From contig NZ_FOBC01000014.1 in the NCBI RefSeq assembly GCF_900109725.1, positions 1 to 64,000 of the forward strand: 64,000 nucleotides of DNA. Reading direction: 5' to 3'. Position numbers and translations under genes: made by a program. Of the stretch, positions 53,506-62,025 are shown in pieces (position 1 is the first letter of the stretch; each line of letters starts with the position of its first letter). The notes below the pieces were generated by a model. It was given only the letters and a program-made list of their open reading frames with translations. It did not search any database and had not been told where the DNA came from. This stretch comes from Halomonas daqiaonensis. GTDB taxonomy: Bacteria > Pseudomonadota > Gammaproteobacteria > Pseudomonadales > Halomonadaceae.

Positions 53506-53776
53506 GGCAATCCTCCGGTCCTGGAACCAGGTTCGTTGTGAGTTGTCTCGGCGCCGGCATGTCATGGCACCCCACCTCAAGCTAGCACGGCCGCTGCGTG
53601 AGAGCCCAATGCCCTTGTTTCTACGCTTACCCTCCACCTTCAGCGCCTGCTGGACAGGTCAGGGATGCGTGCATATGGTTTCTTGAACACCGGAATCTCG
53701 AGCTCGCTTCCAGGCTCTTCCGGCAAGGAACGCCGAGTCAGGTCACCGGCCACCGTCATGGAAGAGGAGGGGCTTC

Positions 53777-55213
53777 ATGAACGCCATCATCGATTTCTTG
53801 AACACCATCATCGATTTCTTGAACACCATCTTCTGGGGCTACGTGCTGGTTTACGGGCTGCTGGGGGTGGGTGTCTTCTTCACGCTTCGCCTGGGATTCG
53901 TGCAGTTCCGCCACTTCGGCGAGATGTTCCGCGTCATCCGCAGCTCCCCCAGCACCGATACCTCTGGCATCACCCCCTTCCAGGCCCTTGCCGTCAGCCT
54001 CGCCTCCCGGGTCGGCACAGGGAATATCGCCGGCGTGGCCGTCGCCCTCTACCTGGGAGGCGCCGGGGCGATCTTCTGGATGTGGCTGGTCGCCTTGGTG
54101 GGCATGGCCACGGCCTATGCCGAGAGTACCCTGGCCCAGCTCTACAAGGTCAGGAACCCCGAGGGCCAGTACCGTGGGGGTCCCGCCTTCTACATCGCCA
54201 AGGGGCTGAAGGCCAACTGGGCCGCAGCGCTCTTCTCCATCGCGCTGATCCTCTCCTTCGGCCTGGTGTTCAATGCGGTCCAGGCCAACTCTATCGCCGC
54301 GGCGGTCGACGGCGCCTTCGGCGTGCCCAAGGTATTCACGGGTATTGCCCTCGCAGTGCTGGCCGGGGTGGTCATCTTCGGCGGCATCCCGCAGATCGCC
54401 CGTTTCGCCTCCCTTGTCGTGCCGATCATGGCCCTGGCCTACCTGCTGCTGGCACTCCTCGTGCTGGTGATGAACATCACCGAAGTGCCGGCGATGCTCT
54501 ACCGCATCGTCGCCACCGCCTTCGGCTTCCAGGAGGCGGCAGGGGGCGTCACCGGCGGGCTCATGGCGGCCATGCTCAACGGCGTCAAGCGCGGCATGTT
54601 CTCCAACGAGGCGGGGATGGGCTCGGCACCCAACATCGCCGCCTGCGCCACGCCGCAGCCACACCATCCATCCTCCCAGGGCTTTGTCCAGGCCCTCGGG
54701 GTGTTCATCGACACCATCGTGATCTGCACCGCTACCGCCCTGCTGATCCTGCTGTCGGGGATCTTCGAGCCGGGTGTCGGCGTCACGGGTACCGAGCTGA
54801 CCCAGGCCGCCCTGGCGGATCACATCGGCGTCGCCGGCAACTACTTCGTCGCCATCGCGATCCTCTTCTTCGCCTTCACCTCCATCGTCGGCAACTACTC
54901 CTATGCCGAGAACGCCCTCACCTACCTCGGCCTTGCCGGCAGGAAGGGGATAACCGTCCTGCGGGTCGCGGTGCTGCTGATGGTCGTCTGGGGCTCCGTG
55001 CAGACCGTCGCCACCGTGTTCAACACCGCCGATGCCTCCATGGGCCTGATGGCAACGATCAACCTGATCGCGATCGTGCTGCTCTCTGGCACGGTGGTGA
55101 AGCTGACCCGGGACTACTTCGAGCAGCGCAAGGCGGGTAACGAGCCGACCTTCCATGGAGACGACTATCCGGAACTCGCCGACGAGATCGATACCGATAT
55201 CTGGCAGCGCTGA
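53777..55213 (+). CDS. AGCS-family sodium:alanine/glycine symporter
   Basis: 478 residues with AGAGGAGGGG before the ATG; about 11 hydrophobic segments. The family is recognised from ISPFQALAVSLASRVGTGNI (here TPFQALAVSLASRVGTGNIA), the EMWLVALVGMATAYAESTLA-like stretch (MWLVALVGMATAYAESTLAQ) and GMFSNEAGMGSAPNIAACAT. The N-terminus is unusual: NAIIDFLNTIIDFLNTIFWG contains a seven-residue duplication caused by a 21-bp tandem repeat. The protein couples Na+ to uptake of alanine or glycine. It is divergent from the TAXI binding-protein gene. Confidence 0.92.
   Translation: MNAIIDFLNTIIDFLNTIFWGYVLVYGLLGVGVFFTLRLGFVQFRHFGEMFRVIRSSPSTDTSGITPFQALAVSLASRVGTGNIAGVAVALYLGGAGAIFWMWLVALVGMATAYAESTLAQLYKVRNPEGQYRGGPAFYIAKGLKANWAAALFSIALILSFGLVFNAVQANSIAAAVDGAFGVPKVFTGIALAVLAGVVIFGGIPQIARFASLVVPIMALAYLLLALLVLVMNITEVPAMLYRIVATAFGFQEAAGGVTGGLMAAMLNGVKRGMFSNEAGMGSAPNIAACATPQPHHPSSQGFVQALGVFIDTIVICTATALLILLSGIFEPGVGVTGTELTQAALADHIGVAGNYFVAIAILFFAFTSIVGNYSYAENALTYLGLAGRKGITVLRVAVLLMVVWGSVQTVATVFNTADASMGLMATINLIAIVLLSGTVVKLTRDYFEQRKAGNEPTFHGDDYPELADEIDTDIWQR
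53786..53827 (+). repeat. 21-bp tandem repeat at the start of the symporter gene
   Basis: The unit (53786-53806, beginning ATCATCGATTTC and ending GAACACC) is repeated exactly at 53807-53827, in frame, duplicating IIDFLNT. A partial third match, TTTCTTGAACACC, occurs upstream near 53678-53690. Confidence 0.9.
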
Positions 55214-55345
55214 GAGGGGCCAGACGGGCCTCGGGCCGCCTCCTCCAGGGCGGTCCAGGACTGAGAAAAAATCATCGAACCGATACTGGAAAAGGCCAGA
55301 AAAACCCCCCATGATGTCACTGTCGCAATCGTTCACTGGAGCCAC

Positions 55346-55624
55346 ATGAACACGGCACGCTTTACCGTCGACGCGGAAACCTTCGACCCTCCGCGACGCA
55401 GCCCTGACCTCGATGTCAGGGACCTGGAAAAACGTACACGCCTCATGCGTATCATCACTCGCCTGATCGCCGTATCGGACCTCGGTAGCCGAGATATCGC
55501 ACGCCGCGCCGGCCTGCCGATGCAGAAGATCAGCGACCTCCTCTCGGGGAAGCTGGAGCATCTCTCCGTCGATGAACTGCGCCTCGTCTACCGCACCATC
55601 GACCCGAGCGGCCCACCGTCCTGA
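55346..55624 (+). CDS. Orphan XRE/HigA-like small DNA-binding protein
   Basis: 92 residues with GGAG before the ATG. The C-terminal half is a helix-turn-helix: SDLGSRDIARRAGLPMQKIS followed by DLLSGKLEHLSVDELRLVY, which resembles the XRE/HigA antitoxin-type domain that ends in a DLL.GK...s.d.L pattern. No toxin gene lies beside it; both neighbours are metabolic genes. It may be a solitary antitoxin relic or a stand-alone regulator. A terminator follows. Confidence 0.7.
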   Translation: MNTARFTVDAETFDPPRRSPDLDVRDLEKRTRLMRIITRLIAVSDLGSRDIARRAGLPMQKISDLLSGKLEHLSVDELRLVYRTIDPSGPPS

Positions 55625-55679
55625 TCGCGCCCTCCCCAAGGAGGACTACACGTGAGGCCCACACGGTGACGAACAGCGA

Positions 55680-55710
55680 ACGCCCCGCCTTTATAGCGGG
55701 GCGTTTCTTG
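55680..55710 (+). terminator. Terminator after the XRE-like gene
   Basis: ACGCCCCGC (55680-55688) pairs with GCGGGGCGT (55696-55704), followed by TTCTTGTT. Convergent to the egtD gene. Confidence 0.8.
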
Positions 55711-55773
55711 TTGATGAGCCAGGGTTGGTGAGCACGGCATGGCACAGCGCCGTTCGGCCAGTCCCTCGAACAG

Positions 55774-56736
55774 CTAGTCGCTCGAGAGGTAGTGGACGCT
55801 GAACAGCGCCCGGTCATCGCACCAGACGGCGAGTGGCCGGTAGCCGGCACGCCCTGCCAGGGCCTGGAAGCCCGCCACGCTGTACTTGCAGGAATTCTCG
55901 GTATGCAGCGTCTCGCCCTCCTCGAAGGCGAAACACTGTCCGTCGAGGGTGATGGCCTGGCGCCGCCGACTGACCAGGTGCATCTCGATGCGCGATGCCG
56001 ACGCATTGAAGAAGGCACGATGCCGGAAGGCATCCACGTCCAGTTCGGCCCCCAGTTCGCGGCGCATGCGCGCCAGCAGGTTCAGGTTGAAGGCCGCCGT
56101 CACGCCTGCGGCGTCGTTGTAGGCCGCTTCGAGAATGTCGAGATCCTTGACCAGGTCGACGCCGATCAGCACCCCGCTGCCCGGCGGCAGCGCCTGGCGC
56201 AGGCGGGCGAGGAAGGCCTCGGCCTCGTGGGGCGTGAAGTTGCCGATGCTCGAGCCGGGAAAGAACGCCACCACCCGCCTGCCTTCGACGCCCGACGGCA
56301 GCGCCAGCCGACGCGAGAAGTCCCCCCAGGCGGCATGCACCTCCAGCCACGGATAGTCGGCCGCCAGGCGGCGGGTGCTCTGAAGCAGGAAGTCACGCGA
56401 GATATCCATGCCCAGGTAGCGGCTGGGACGCATCGCCTCCAGCAATAACCTGACCTTGCGGCTGGCGCCGCTGCCCAGCTCGACCATCAGCGATTCCGAC
56501 CCGACCAGCGCGGCAATCTCGTCGGCGACCGCGGAGAGGATGCCCTCCTCGGTGCGGGTCAGGTAATACTCGGGCTGCTCGCAGATCGACTCGAACAGCC
56601 GCGAGCCCCGCTCGTCATAGAAATACTTGGGCGACAGGGCCTTGGGCGAGCGGCCGAGCCCGGCGAGCACCTCATCGCGAAACGAGAGCCCCGCCTCGTC
56701 GAGGTGCTGGTCATGAAACTGCACGGCAGTGGACAT
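55774..56736 (-). CDS. egtD: L-histidine N-alpha-methyltransferase EgtD
   Basis: 320 residues from the ATG at 56736, the size of known EgtD. The SAM-binding motif is LMVELGSGASRKVRLLLEAM, preceded by YFYDERGSRLFESICEQPEY and LTRTEEGILSA. Downstream, VAFFPGSSIGNFTPHEAEAF and GVLIGVDLVKDLDILEAAYN and the C-terminal TLHTENSCKYSVAGFQALA segment are diagnostic. It makes hercynine (trimethylhistidine), the precursor of both ergothioneine and selenoneine. It is divergent from the selD fusion across 154 bases. Together with selD, senB and senA it completes the selenoneine set. Confidence 0.94.
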   Translation of the reverse strand: MSTAVQFHDQHLDEAGLSFRDEVLAGLGRSPKALSPKYFYDERGSRLFESICEQPEYYLTRTEEGILSAVADEIAALVGSESLMVELGSGASRKVRLLLEAMRPSRYLGMDISRDFLLQSTRRLAADYPWLEVHAAWGDFSRRLALPSGVEGRRVVAFFPGSSIGNFTPHEAEAFLARLRQALPPGSGVLIGVDLVKDLDILEAAYNDAAGVTAAFNLNLLARMRRELGAELDVDAFRHRAFFNASASRIEMHLVSRRRQAITLDGQCFAFEEGETLHTENSCKYSVAGFQALAGRAGYRPLAVWCDDRALFSVHYLSSD

Positions 56737-56890
56737 CACGGACCCTCGCTGGCGAATGATTCGGGTGGTAGGCGTCGACGCCACGTCAACGAACGGGATG
56801 GCGTTGTACCATCGATTCGCCTTTAGACTATGGCGGCAATGCCTCAGCCTCATCACGCAACTGCTTCACCAATCTAGAGCGAGCCTGACC

Positions 56891-59212
56891 ATGCAACAAC
56901 CGCAGCAGCCCCCGGAGTTACATGCGTTACGGGATATCGTCCTGGTCGGCGGCGGCCACACCCACGTGGGCGTGCTGAAGCGCTTCGCCATGAAGCCCGA
57001 ACCGGGCGTCAGGCTCACTCTGATCTGCCGCGACACCCATACACCCTACTCGGGCATGCTGCCGGGCTACGTCGCCGGGCATTACACTTACGACGAGGTG
57101 CATATCGACCTGCGACGACTGGCGGAATATGCCGGGGCACGCTTCTTCCGCGACGAGGCCATCGGCATCGACCACGATGCGCGAACCATGCTCTGCCGCT
57201 CGCGGCCCCCCGTGCCCTATGACTGGTTGTCGGTCAATATCGGCTCGACGCCGCGTATGGATGCGGTCGATGGCGCCGGTGAGCATGCCGTCCCGGTCAA
57301 GCCGATCCACCGGTTCAACGACCGCTGGCAGGCACTGCTCCGGCGTATCCAGGAGCATCCCGGTCAGACCCGCATCGCAGTGGTCGGCGGCGGGGCTGGC
57401 GGCGTCGAGCTGCTGCTGGCCATGCAGTACCGGCTGGGCAGGGAGCTGGCCGCCCGGGCCGAGCTCTCCTTCGCCCTCTTCACCCGCGGCGAGCGGATAC
57501 TGCCGACCCACAATGCGCGGGTGCGGGCACATTTCCGCGACACCCTGGCCAGCCGCGGTGTCGAGGTACACACCGCTACCGAGGTCGTCGACGTCGAGGC
57601 GGGCCGGCTGCAGGCCGCCGACGGCACCTGGCACTCCGCCGACGAGATCGTCTGGGTGACCAACGCCGGCGGCGCCGCTTGGCTGCGCGACACCCGGCTG
57701 GCCCTCGACGCCGACGGCTTCATCGAGGTCGACGACACCCTGCGCTCACCGTCGGACCCGCACATCTTCGCCGCCGGCGACATCGCCCGCCAGGTCAACC
57801 ATCCGCGCGAGAAGGCCGGGGTCTTCGCCGTGCGCCAGGGCCGCCCGCTGGCCGACAACCTGCGCGCCGCCGCGACCGGCCGTTCCCTGACGCCCTACCG
57901 CCCCCAAGCGAAATGGCTGGCCCTGATCAGTACCGGCGACCGCCACGCCGTGGCCTCCCGAGGTAAGCTCTGCCTGGCCGGTGACTGGGTATGGCGCTGG
58001 AAGGACGGCATCGACCGGCGCTTCATGGCCAAGTTCAACGACCTGCCCCCCATGGACGAGAAAAGCAAGCCGGCCAGGAAGGCCAGCCGGGTGGTGCTGG
58101 ACGAGGAGGAGAGTGCCCAGGCGATCTCGGCCATCGCCATGCGCTGCGGCGGCTGCGGGGCCAAGGTAGGCGCCTCGGTGCTCTCCCGTGCGCTGGCCAC
58201 CCTCGAGCCGGTGGCGCGCGAGGAGGTGCTGGTCGGGCTGCATGCCCCGGACGACGCCGCCGTGGTGCGTGTCCCACCCGGCAAGGACATGGTGCATACC
58301 ATCGACTTCTTCCGCGCCTTCATCGACGACCCCTACGTGTTCGGCAAGATCGCCGCCAACCATGCCCTGGGCGACATCTTTGCCATGGGCGCCGAGGCAC
58401 AGACCGCTACCGCCGTGGCCACCGTTCCCCAGGGGCTCGAGGCCAAGGTGGAGGATACCGTCTACCAGTTGATGCGCGGCGCCGTGGAGGTGCTCAACGA
58501 GGCCGGTTGCGCCCTGGTCGGCGGGCACACCGGCGAGGGCAGCGAGCTGGCACTCGGGTTCGCAGTCAATGGCCTGATCGATGCCGGCGGTGCCAGCATC
58601 TCGAACGACACCGCCCTGACGAAAGGCGGTCTGCGCCCCGGCCAGGCGCTGATCCTGACCAAGCCCATCGGCACCGGCACCCTGTTCGCCGCCCACGCCC
58701 GGCTTGCCGCCCGCGGGCGCTGGATCGATGCCGCCCTGGAGAGCATGTGCCAGTCCAGCCGCCAGGCGGCGAGCAGCCTACGCGAACACGGCGCCACCGC
58801 CTGCACCGATCTCACCGGCTTCGGCCTGCTGGGGCACCTGGTCGAGATGACCCGCCCCTCGGGCGTGGATGCCGAACTCGACCTGGCCGCACTGCCACTG
58901 CTGGAAGGCGCAGAGGAGACCGTCGCCGCCGGCATCCTGAGCTCCCTTCAGCCAGCCAACGTGCGCCTGCGCCGCGCCATCCGCGACCAGGCCGACTGGG
59001 TCGAGCACCCCCGCTACCCGCTGCTCTTCGACCCCCAGACCGCCGGCGGCCTGCTGGCCAGCGTGCCGGCCGAACGCGCCGCGGGCTGCCTGGACGCCCT
59101 GCATGCCCTGGGCTATGACCGGGCCGCCCTCATCGGCCGGATCCTCGAACCCGGCGAGGCGCTGGAGCCCATCCATCTGATCGATGGCAATAAACACCCT
59201 CTCAGGGGGTGA
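56891..59212 (+). CDS. selD: FAD-dependent oxidoreductase fused to selenophosphate synthetase (SelD/SenC position)
   Basis: 773 residues from ATG 56891. The first half (to about residue 380) is an NADH-dehydrogenase-like flavoprotein: IVLVGGGHTHVGVLKRFAMK, IAVVGGGAGGVELLLAMQYR and SDPHIFAAGDIARQVNHPRE. The second half is SelD: MRCGGCGAKVGASVLSRAL with Cys422 at the active position and the following Lys, LVGLHAPDDAAVVRVPPGKD, TIDFFRAFIDDPYVFGKIAA, NHALGDIFAMGAEAQTAT and GGHTGEGSELALGFAVNG. It makes selenophosphate from selenide and ATP. It takes the place of senC in this cluster. The 3' end overlaps senB by 11 bases, tail to tail. No selA, selB or mnmH is in the window. Confidence 0.92.
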   Translation: MQQPQQPPELHALRDIVLVGGGHTHVGVLKRFAMKPEPGVRLTLICRDTHTPYSGMLPGYVAGHYTYDEVHIDLRRLAEYAGARFFRDEAIGIDHDARTMLCRSRPPVPYDWLSVNIGSTPRMDAVDGAGEHAVPVKPIHRFNDRWQALLRRIQEHPGQTRIAVVGGGAGGVELLLAMQYRLGRELAARAELSFALFTRGERILPTHNARVRAHFRDTLASRGVEVHTATEVVDVEAGRLQAADGTWHSADEIVWVTNAGGAAWLRDTRLALDADGFIEVDDTLRSPSDPHIFAAGDIARQVNHPREKAGVFAVRQGRPLADNLRAAATGRSLTPYRPQAKWLALISTGDRHAVASRGKLCLAGDWVWRWKDGIDRRFMAKFNDLPPMDEKSKPARKASRVVLDEEESAQAISAIAMRCGGCGAKVGASVLSRALATLEPVAREEVLVGLHAPDDAAVVRVPPGKDMVHTIDFFRAFIDDPYVFGKIAANHALGDIFAMGAEAQTATAVATVPQGLEAKVEDTVYQLMRGAVEVLNEAGCALVGGHTGEGSELALGFAVNGLIDAGGASISNDTALTKGGLRPGQALILTKPIGTGTLFAAHARLAARGRWIDAALESMCQSSRQAASSLREHGATACTDLTGFGLLGHLVEMTRPSGVDAELDLAALPLLEGAEETVAAGILSSLQPANVRLRRAIRDQADWVEHPRYPLLFDPQTAGGLLASVPAERAAGCLDALHALGYDRAALIGRILEPGEALEPIHLIDGNKHPLRG

Positions 59213-60197
59213 GGCCACAGGCAGCGATGACCCTCGCCAGCCCATAGCGCTCAGCCTCGGGCCGGAATTGGGGCGCGCGCGCCAGCACCTGGCGGCGCAG
59301 GGTGCCGAGGAAGGCCGGCTCAACCTCGGTACGGCGCAGCAGGTCGCGCAGTGCTGCGGTATCGGCCACCGAGAAATAGCCGGCGTAGTCGTTCCCCAGC
59401 AAGCCGCGGTTGCCCGGGATATCCGAGGCCAGCACCGGCAGGCCAGCCACGCAGGCCTCGCTGACCACGTTGGCGCCCCCTTCCATGCGCGAACTGATCG
59501 CCATCAGCCGAGCACGAGCCATCCACTGGCGCACCCGCCAGCGGGGCAGGTCACCCAGCCAACGGTAGCGGGGATTGACCGCCATCTCGTCACGCGCCGC
59601 GTCGGCCCAGGCATCGTCGAGGGTGCCGCCCAGCTGGATGACCCTCAGGCGCGAATCCGCCGGCAGCTCGCGCACCGCCCGGGCGGCACGCAGCGGGTCC
59701 TTCTCTTCGCGCAGGTGACCGGCCACCAGCACGTCCAGGTGCCGGCGACCCGGCCGCGGGGCACGCGGCGGCAGGGGAAGCGCCGACTGGTGGACGACCT
59801 GCAGCCTCGGCAGGAAGCGAGAGGGAAGGTCCTCGGCCAGGCAGTCATGCAGGCCGACCAGCACATCCGCCGCGGCGAGGCTCTCGTGGAACACCTCGGG
59901 ATGGCTGTGCTGGAAGCGATAGACGTCGGTGCCCGTCAGCACGACCACCAGGGAGCAGTCCGGAAAGGCTCGGCGACAGGCAAGAATGGCAGCATGGCTG
60001 CGCCAGGCATGCAGCGCCATCACCAGGTCGGGCGGGCGGCCGGCGATGCGGCATTGCGCCATGTCCTCCTGCGAGCCGGCCACCTTCACCTGGCAGCCCA
60101 GCGCGCGCAGCAGACCCACCCAGCGTGTCGCCGTTGCGCGGTTGCCGGCGCGTGACCCTCGACCCGTCGGGGTGATCAGGGCTACCTTCAATGCCAT
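59202..60197 (-). CDS. senB: Selenosugar synthase SenB
   Basis: 331 residues. It resembles a GT4 glycosyltransferase but belongs to the small selenosugar synthase family: LKVALITPTGRGSRAGNRAT, TRWVGLLRALGCQVKVAGS, LVMALHAWRSHAAILACRRA and VVVLTGTDVYRFQHSHPEVF. The donor-binding part has VAGHLREEKDPLRAARAVRE and SRMEGGANVVSEACVAGLPV. SenB makes a selenosugar from UDP-GlcNAc and selenophosphate, the selenium donor in selenoneine synthesis. It is divergent from senA with only 23 bases between start codons, so their promoters overlap within the coding regions or leader. Confidence 0.88.
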   Translation of the reverse strand: MALKVALITPTGRGSRAGNRATATRWVGLLRALGCQVKVAGSQEDMAQCRIAGRPPDLVMALHAWRSHAAILACRRAFPDCSLVVVLTGTDVYRFQHSHPEVFHESLAAADVLVGLHDCLAEDLPSRFLPRLQVVHQSALPLPPRAPRPGRRHLDVLVAGHLREEKDPLRAARAVRELPADSRLRVIQLGGTLDDAWADAARDEMAVNPRYRWLGDLPRWRVRQWMARARLMAISSRMEGGANVVSEACVAGLPVLASDIPGNRGLLGNDYAGYFSVADTAALRDLLRRTEVEPAFLGTLRRQVLARAPQFRPEAERYGLARVIAACGLTP

Positions 60198-60220
60198 GCC
60201 GTCTCCTTGAAGAGGTCGAG

Positions 60221-61570
60221 ATGCACGCTACAACACTCAGCACACCGCCGACGCCACCCCGGGCCGCCGATGAGCTGGCGGAGATGCTCGTAGATGCCCA
60301 TACCCGCAGCCTGGCGCTGATGCGTGACACCCTCGAGGCCCGCGAGCTCGGCCCCCGGCTGGCGATCGTCAACCCGCCGCTCTGGGAGCTCGGCCACTTG
60401 GGGTTCTTCCACGACCATTTCGCCCTGCGCGGCCTGTATGGCCTGCCCGAGTACCAACTCGCCGACGCCGAGCGGCTGTTCGATTCCAGCAGCATCGCCC
60501 ACGACGACCGTTGGGCGCTACCGCTACCTTCCCGCGAGCAGACCCTGGACTACCTGTCGCGGGTACAGCAGGCGATGCTCGAGCGACTGCCCGACGGCAT
60601 GGCCAGTGCCGCCCAGAGCTATGTCTACCAGCTCACCATCCTGCACGAGGACATGCACGGCGAGGCCTTCCTCTATACCCGCCAGACTCTCGGCGACCCG
60701 GCTCCGGACCTGGGCTCGCCACCCCCTGGCCAAGCCGCCGAAGGTGGTCCCGCTGGCCCGCTGCCCGGCGATGCCGCCATCCCCGGCGGGCGCCATCGAC
60801 TGGGTTCAGACGAGGGGGTTCCCTTCCGCTTCGACAACGAGAAGCCGCCCATGCAGGTCGAGGTGGCACCCTTCTCGATCGCCCGGGCGCCGGTCACCAA
60901 CAGCGAGTTCGCCGCCTTCGTCGAGGATGGCGGCTACGCACGTCGCGAGCTGTGGAGCGAGGCCGGCTGGCGATGGCGCGAGCGGCAGACGCTGCAGGGA
61001 CCCATCTACTGGCGCCGTGACGCCAATGACGGCTGGCAGGAGCGCTGCTTCGACCATTGGTTTCCATTGGCCCCCCACCAGCCGGTCGTGCACGTCAGCT
61101 GGTACGAGGCCGAGGCTTGGTGCCGCTGGGCCGGTCGGCGGCTGCCGAGCGAGGCCGAGTGGGAGGTCGCCGCCAGCCGTTCGCCCTCTCCGGACGGGGG
61201 CTCGCTCACACCCGGCAAGCGACGCTTCCCCTGGGGCGAGGCGCCGCCGGATGCCCGCCGCGCCAACCTGGACGGCTGGCGCCTGGGTCGGCTGGACGTG
61301 GCAACGCTGCCCGAGGGCGACAGCGCCTTCGGCTGCCGCCAGATGCTGGGCAATGTCTGGGAGTGGACGGCCTCGCCTTTCGCCCCCTTCCCGGGCTTCG
61401 AGCCCGAGCTCTACCGCGACTACTCGGCCCCCTGGTTCAAGGAAGGGCGCTACGTGCTGCGCGGCGGCGCCTGGGCCACCCGCTCGCGACTGGTCCACAA
61501 CGGCTTCCGCAACTTCTTCACACCGGACCGCCACGACACCCTGGCCGGCTTTCGCACCTGCGCCCTGTAA
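60221..61570 (+). CDS. senA: Selenoneine synthase SenA (EgtB-like)
   Basis: 449 residues from the ATG at 60221 (AGAGG site). The N-terminal DinB-type domain has the iron ligands: a His in PPLWELGHLGFFHDHFAL and the HxxxHxE motif His142, His146, Glu148 (LHEDMHGEAFLYT). The C-terminal FGE-sulfatase domain contains PVVHVSWYEAEAWCRWAGRR, LPSEAEWEVAA, GCRQMLGNVWEWTASPFAPF and VLRGGAWATRSRLVHNGFRN. The nonheme iron enzyme joins hercynine to the selenosugar, forming the C-Se bond. Neighbouring senB and selD distinguish it from ordinary EgtB. A strong hairpin follows. Confidence 0.9.
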   Translation: MHATTLSTPPTPPRAADELAEMLVDAHTRSLALMRDTLEARELGPRLAIVNPPLWELGHLGFFHDHFALRGLYGLPEYQLADAERLFDSSSIAHDDRWALPLPSREQTLDYLSRVQQAMLERLPDGMASAAQSYVYQLTILHEDMHGEAFLYTRQTLGDPAPDLGSPPPGQAAEGGPAGPLPGDAAIPGGRHRLGSDEGVPFRFDNEKPPMQVEVAPFSIARAPVTNSEFAAFVEDGGYARRELWSEAGWRWRERQTLQGPIYWRRDANDGWQERCFDHWFPLAPHQPVVHVSWYEAEAWCRWAGRRLPSEAEWEVAASRSPSPDGGSLTPGKRRFPWGEAPPDARRANLDGWRLGRLDVATLPEGDSAFGCRQMLGNVWEWTASPFAPFPGFEPELYRDYSAPWFKEGRYVLRGGAWATRSRLVHNGFRNFFTPDRHDTLAGFRTCAL

Positions 61571-61614
61571 CGCAGGATGCCCCTGCCGGTCTCCCGACAG
61601 GGGCATCCTGCGTT
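61569..61614 (+). terminator. 17-bp perfect hairpin after senA
   Basis: AACGCAGGATGCCCCTG (61569-61585) pairs perfectly with CAGGGGCATCCTGCGTT (61598-61614). It overlaps the senA stop codon. The tail is not T-rich. Confidence 0.65.
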
Positions 61615-61716
61615 GGCGGCTTGTCGTCCAGCTCACCTCGAGAGGCAGCCGTCACCGGTCCGCGACTCGCTCAGGTCACGAATGCCAACTTGGCACCTGA
61701 CTTCTCCAGGCTATCC

Positions 61717-61905
61717 TCACTCTTCGTGCTGCTCGTACTCCTCCGCGGCGCGGATGGCTTCCGCTTCGGTTTCATGCTCCGAGACAGCGATCTCGTTCTG
61801 GGGGTCCGTCTCGTCGATGACATTCCAGCCGACGACCGGCAGGTTCGGGTCTTCGGCTTCGCGGATCGGCTCGACTCGGGCTTGCTTGGGTCCAGATTTC
61901 GGCAT
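61717..61905 (-). CDS. Small acidic protein of unknown function
   Basis: 62 residues from an ATG with an ideal AAAGGAGG site. It begins MPKSGPKQARVEPIREAED, and continues WNVIDETDPQNEIAVSEHET and EAEAIRAAEEYEQHEE. The last part resembles the DUF2188-type short domain that starts with Trp-x-Val and ends with an acidic helix, but the match is not certain. No partner is obvious. Confidence 0.7.
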   Translation of the reverse strand: MPKSGPKQARVEPIREAEDPNLPVVGWNVIDETDPQNEIAVSEHETEAEAIRAAEEYEQHEE

Positions 61906-62025
61906 GCTGCCTCCTTTCGCTGAGTGCTGTTGCTGACGTATCGGCCAAAAGATCAGTGGTAAGCGTACAAGGCTGACCTCGGATAGGGAAAGCCCCGCAC
62001 GTGCCATCCCTTTCACTTGTTCCCT

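Noticed and set aside
53756..55639. A 627-codon open frame on the minus strand opposite the AGCS gene
   Set aside because: It is rich in His, Asp, Gln and Gly without any domain, and lies exactly against a clear symporter gene. Such long antisense frames are common in GC-rich DNA.
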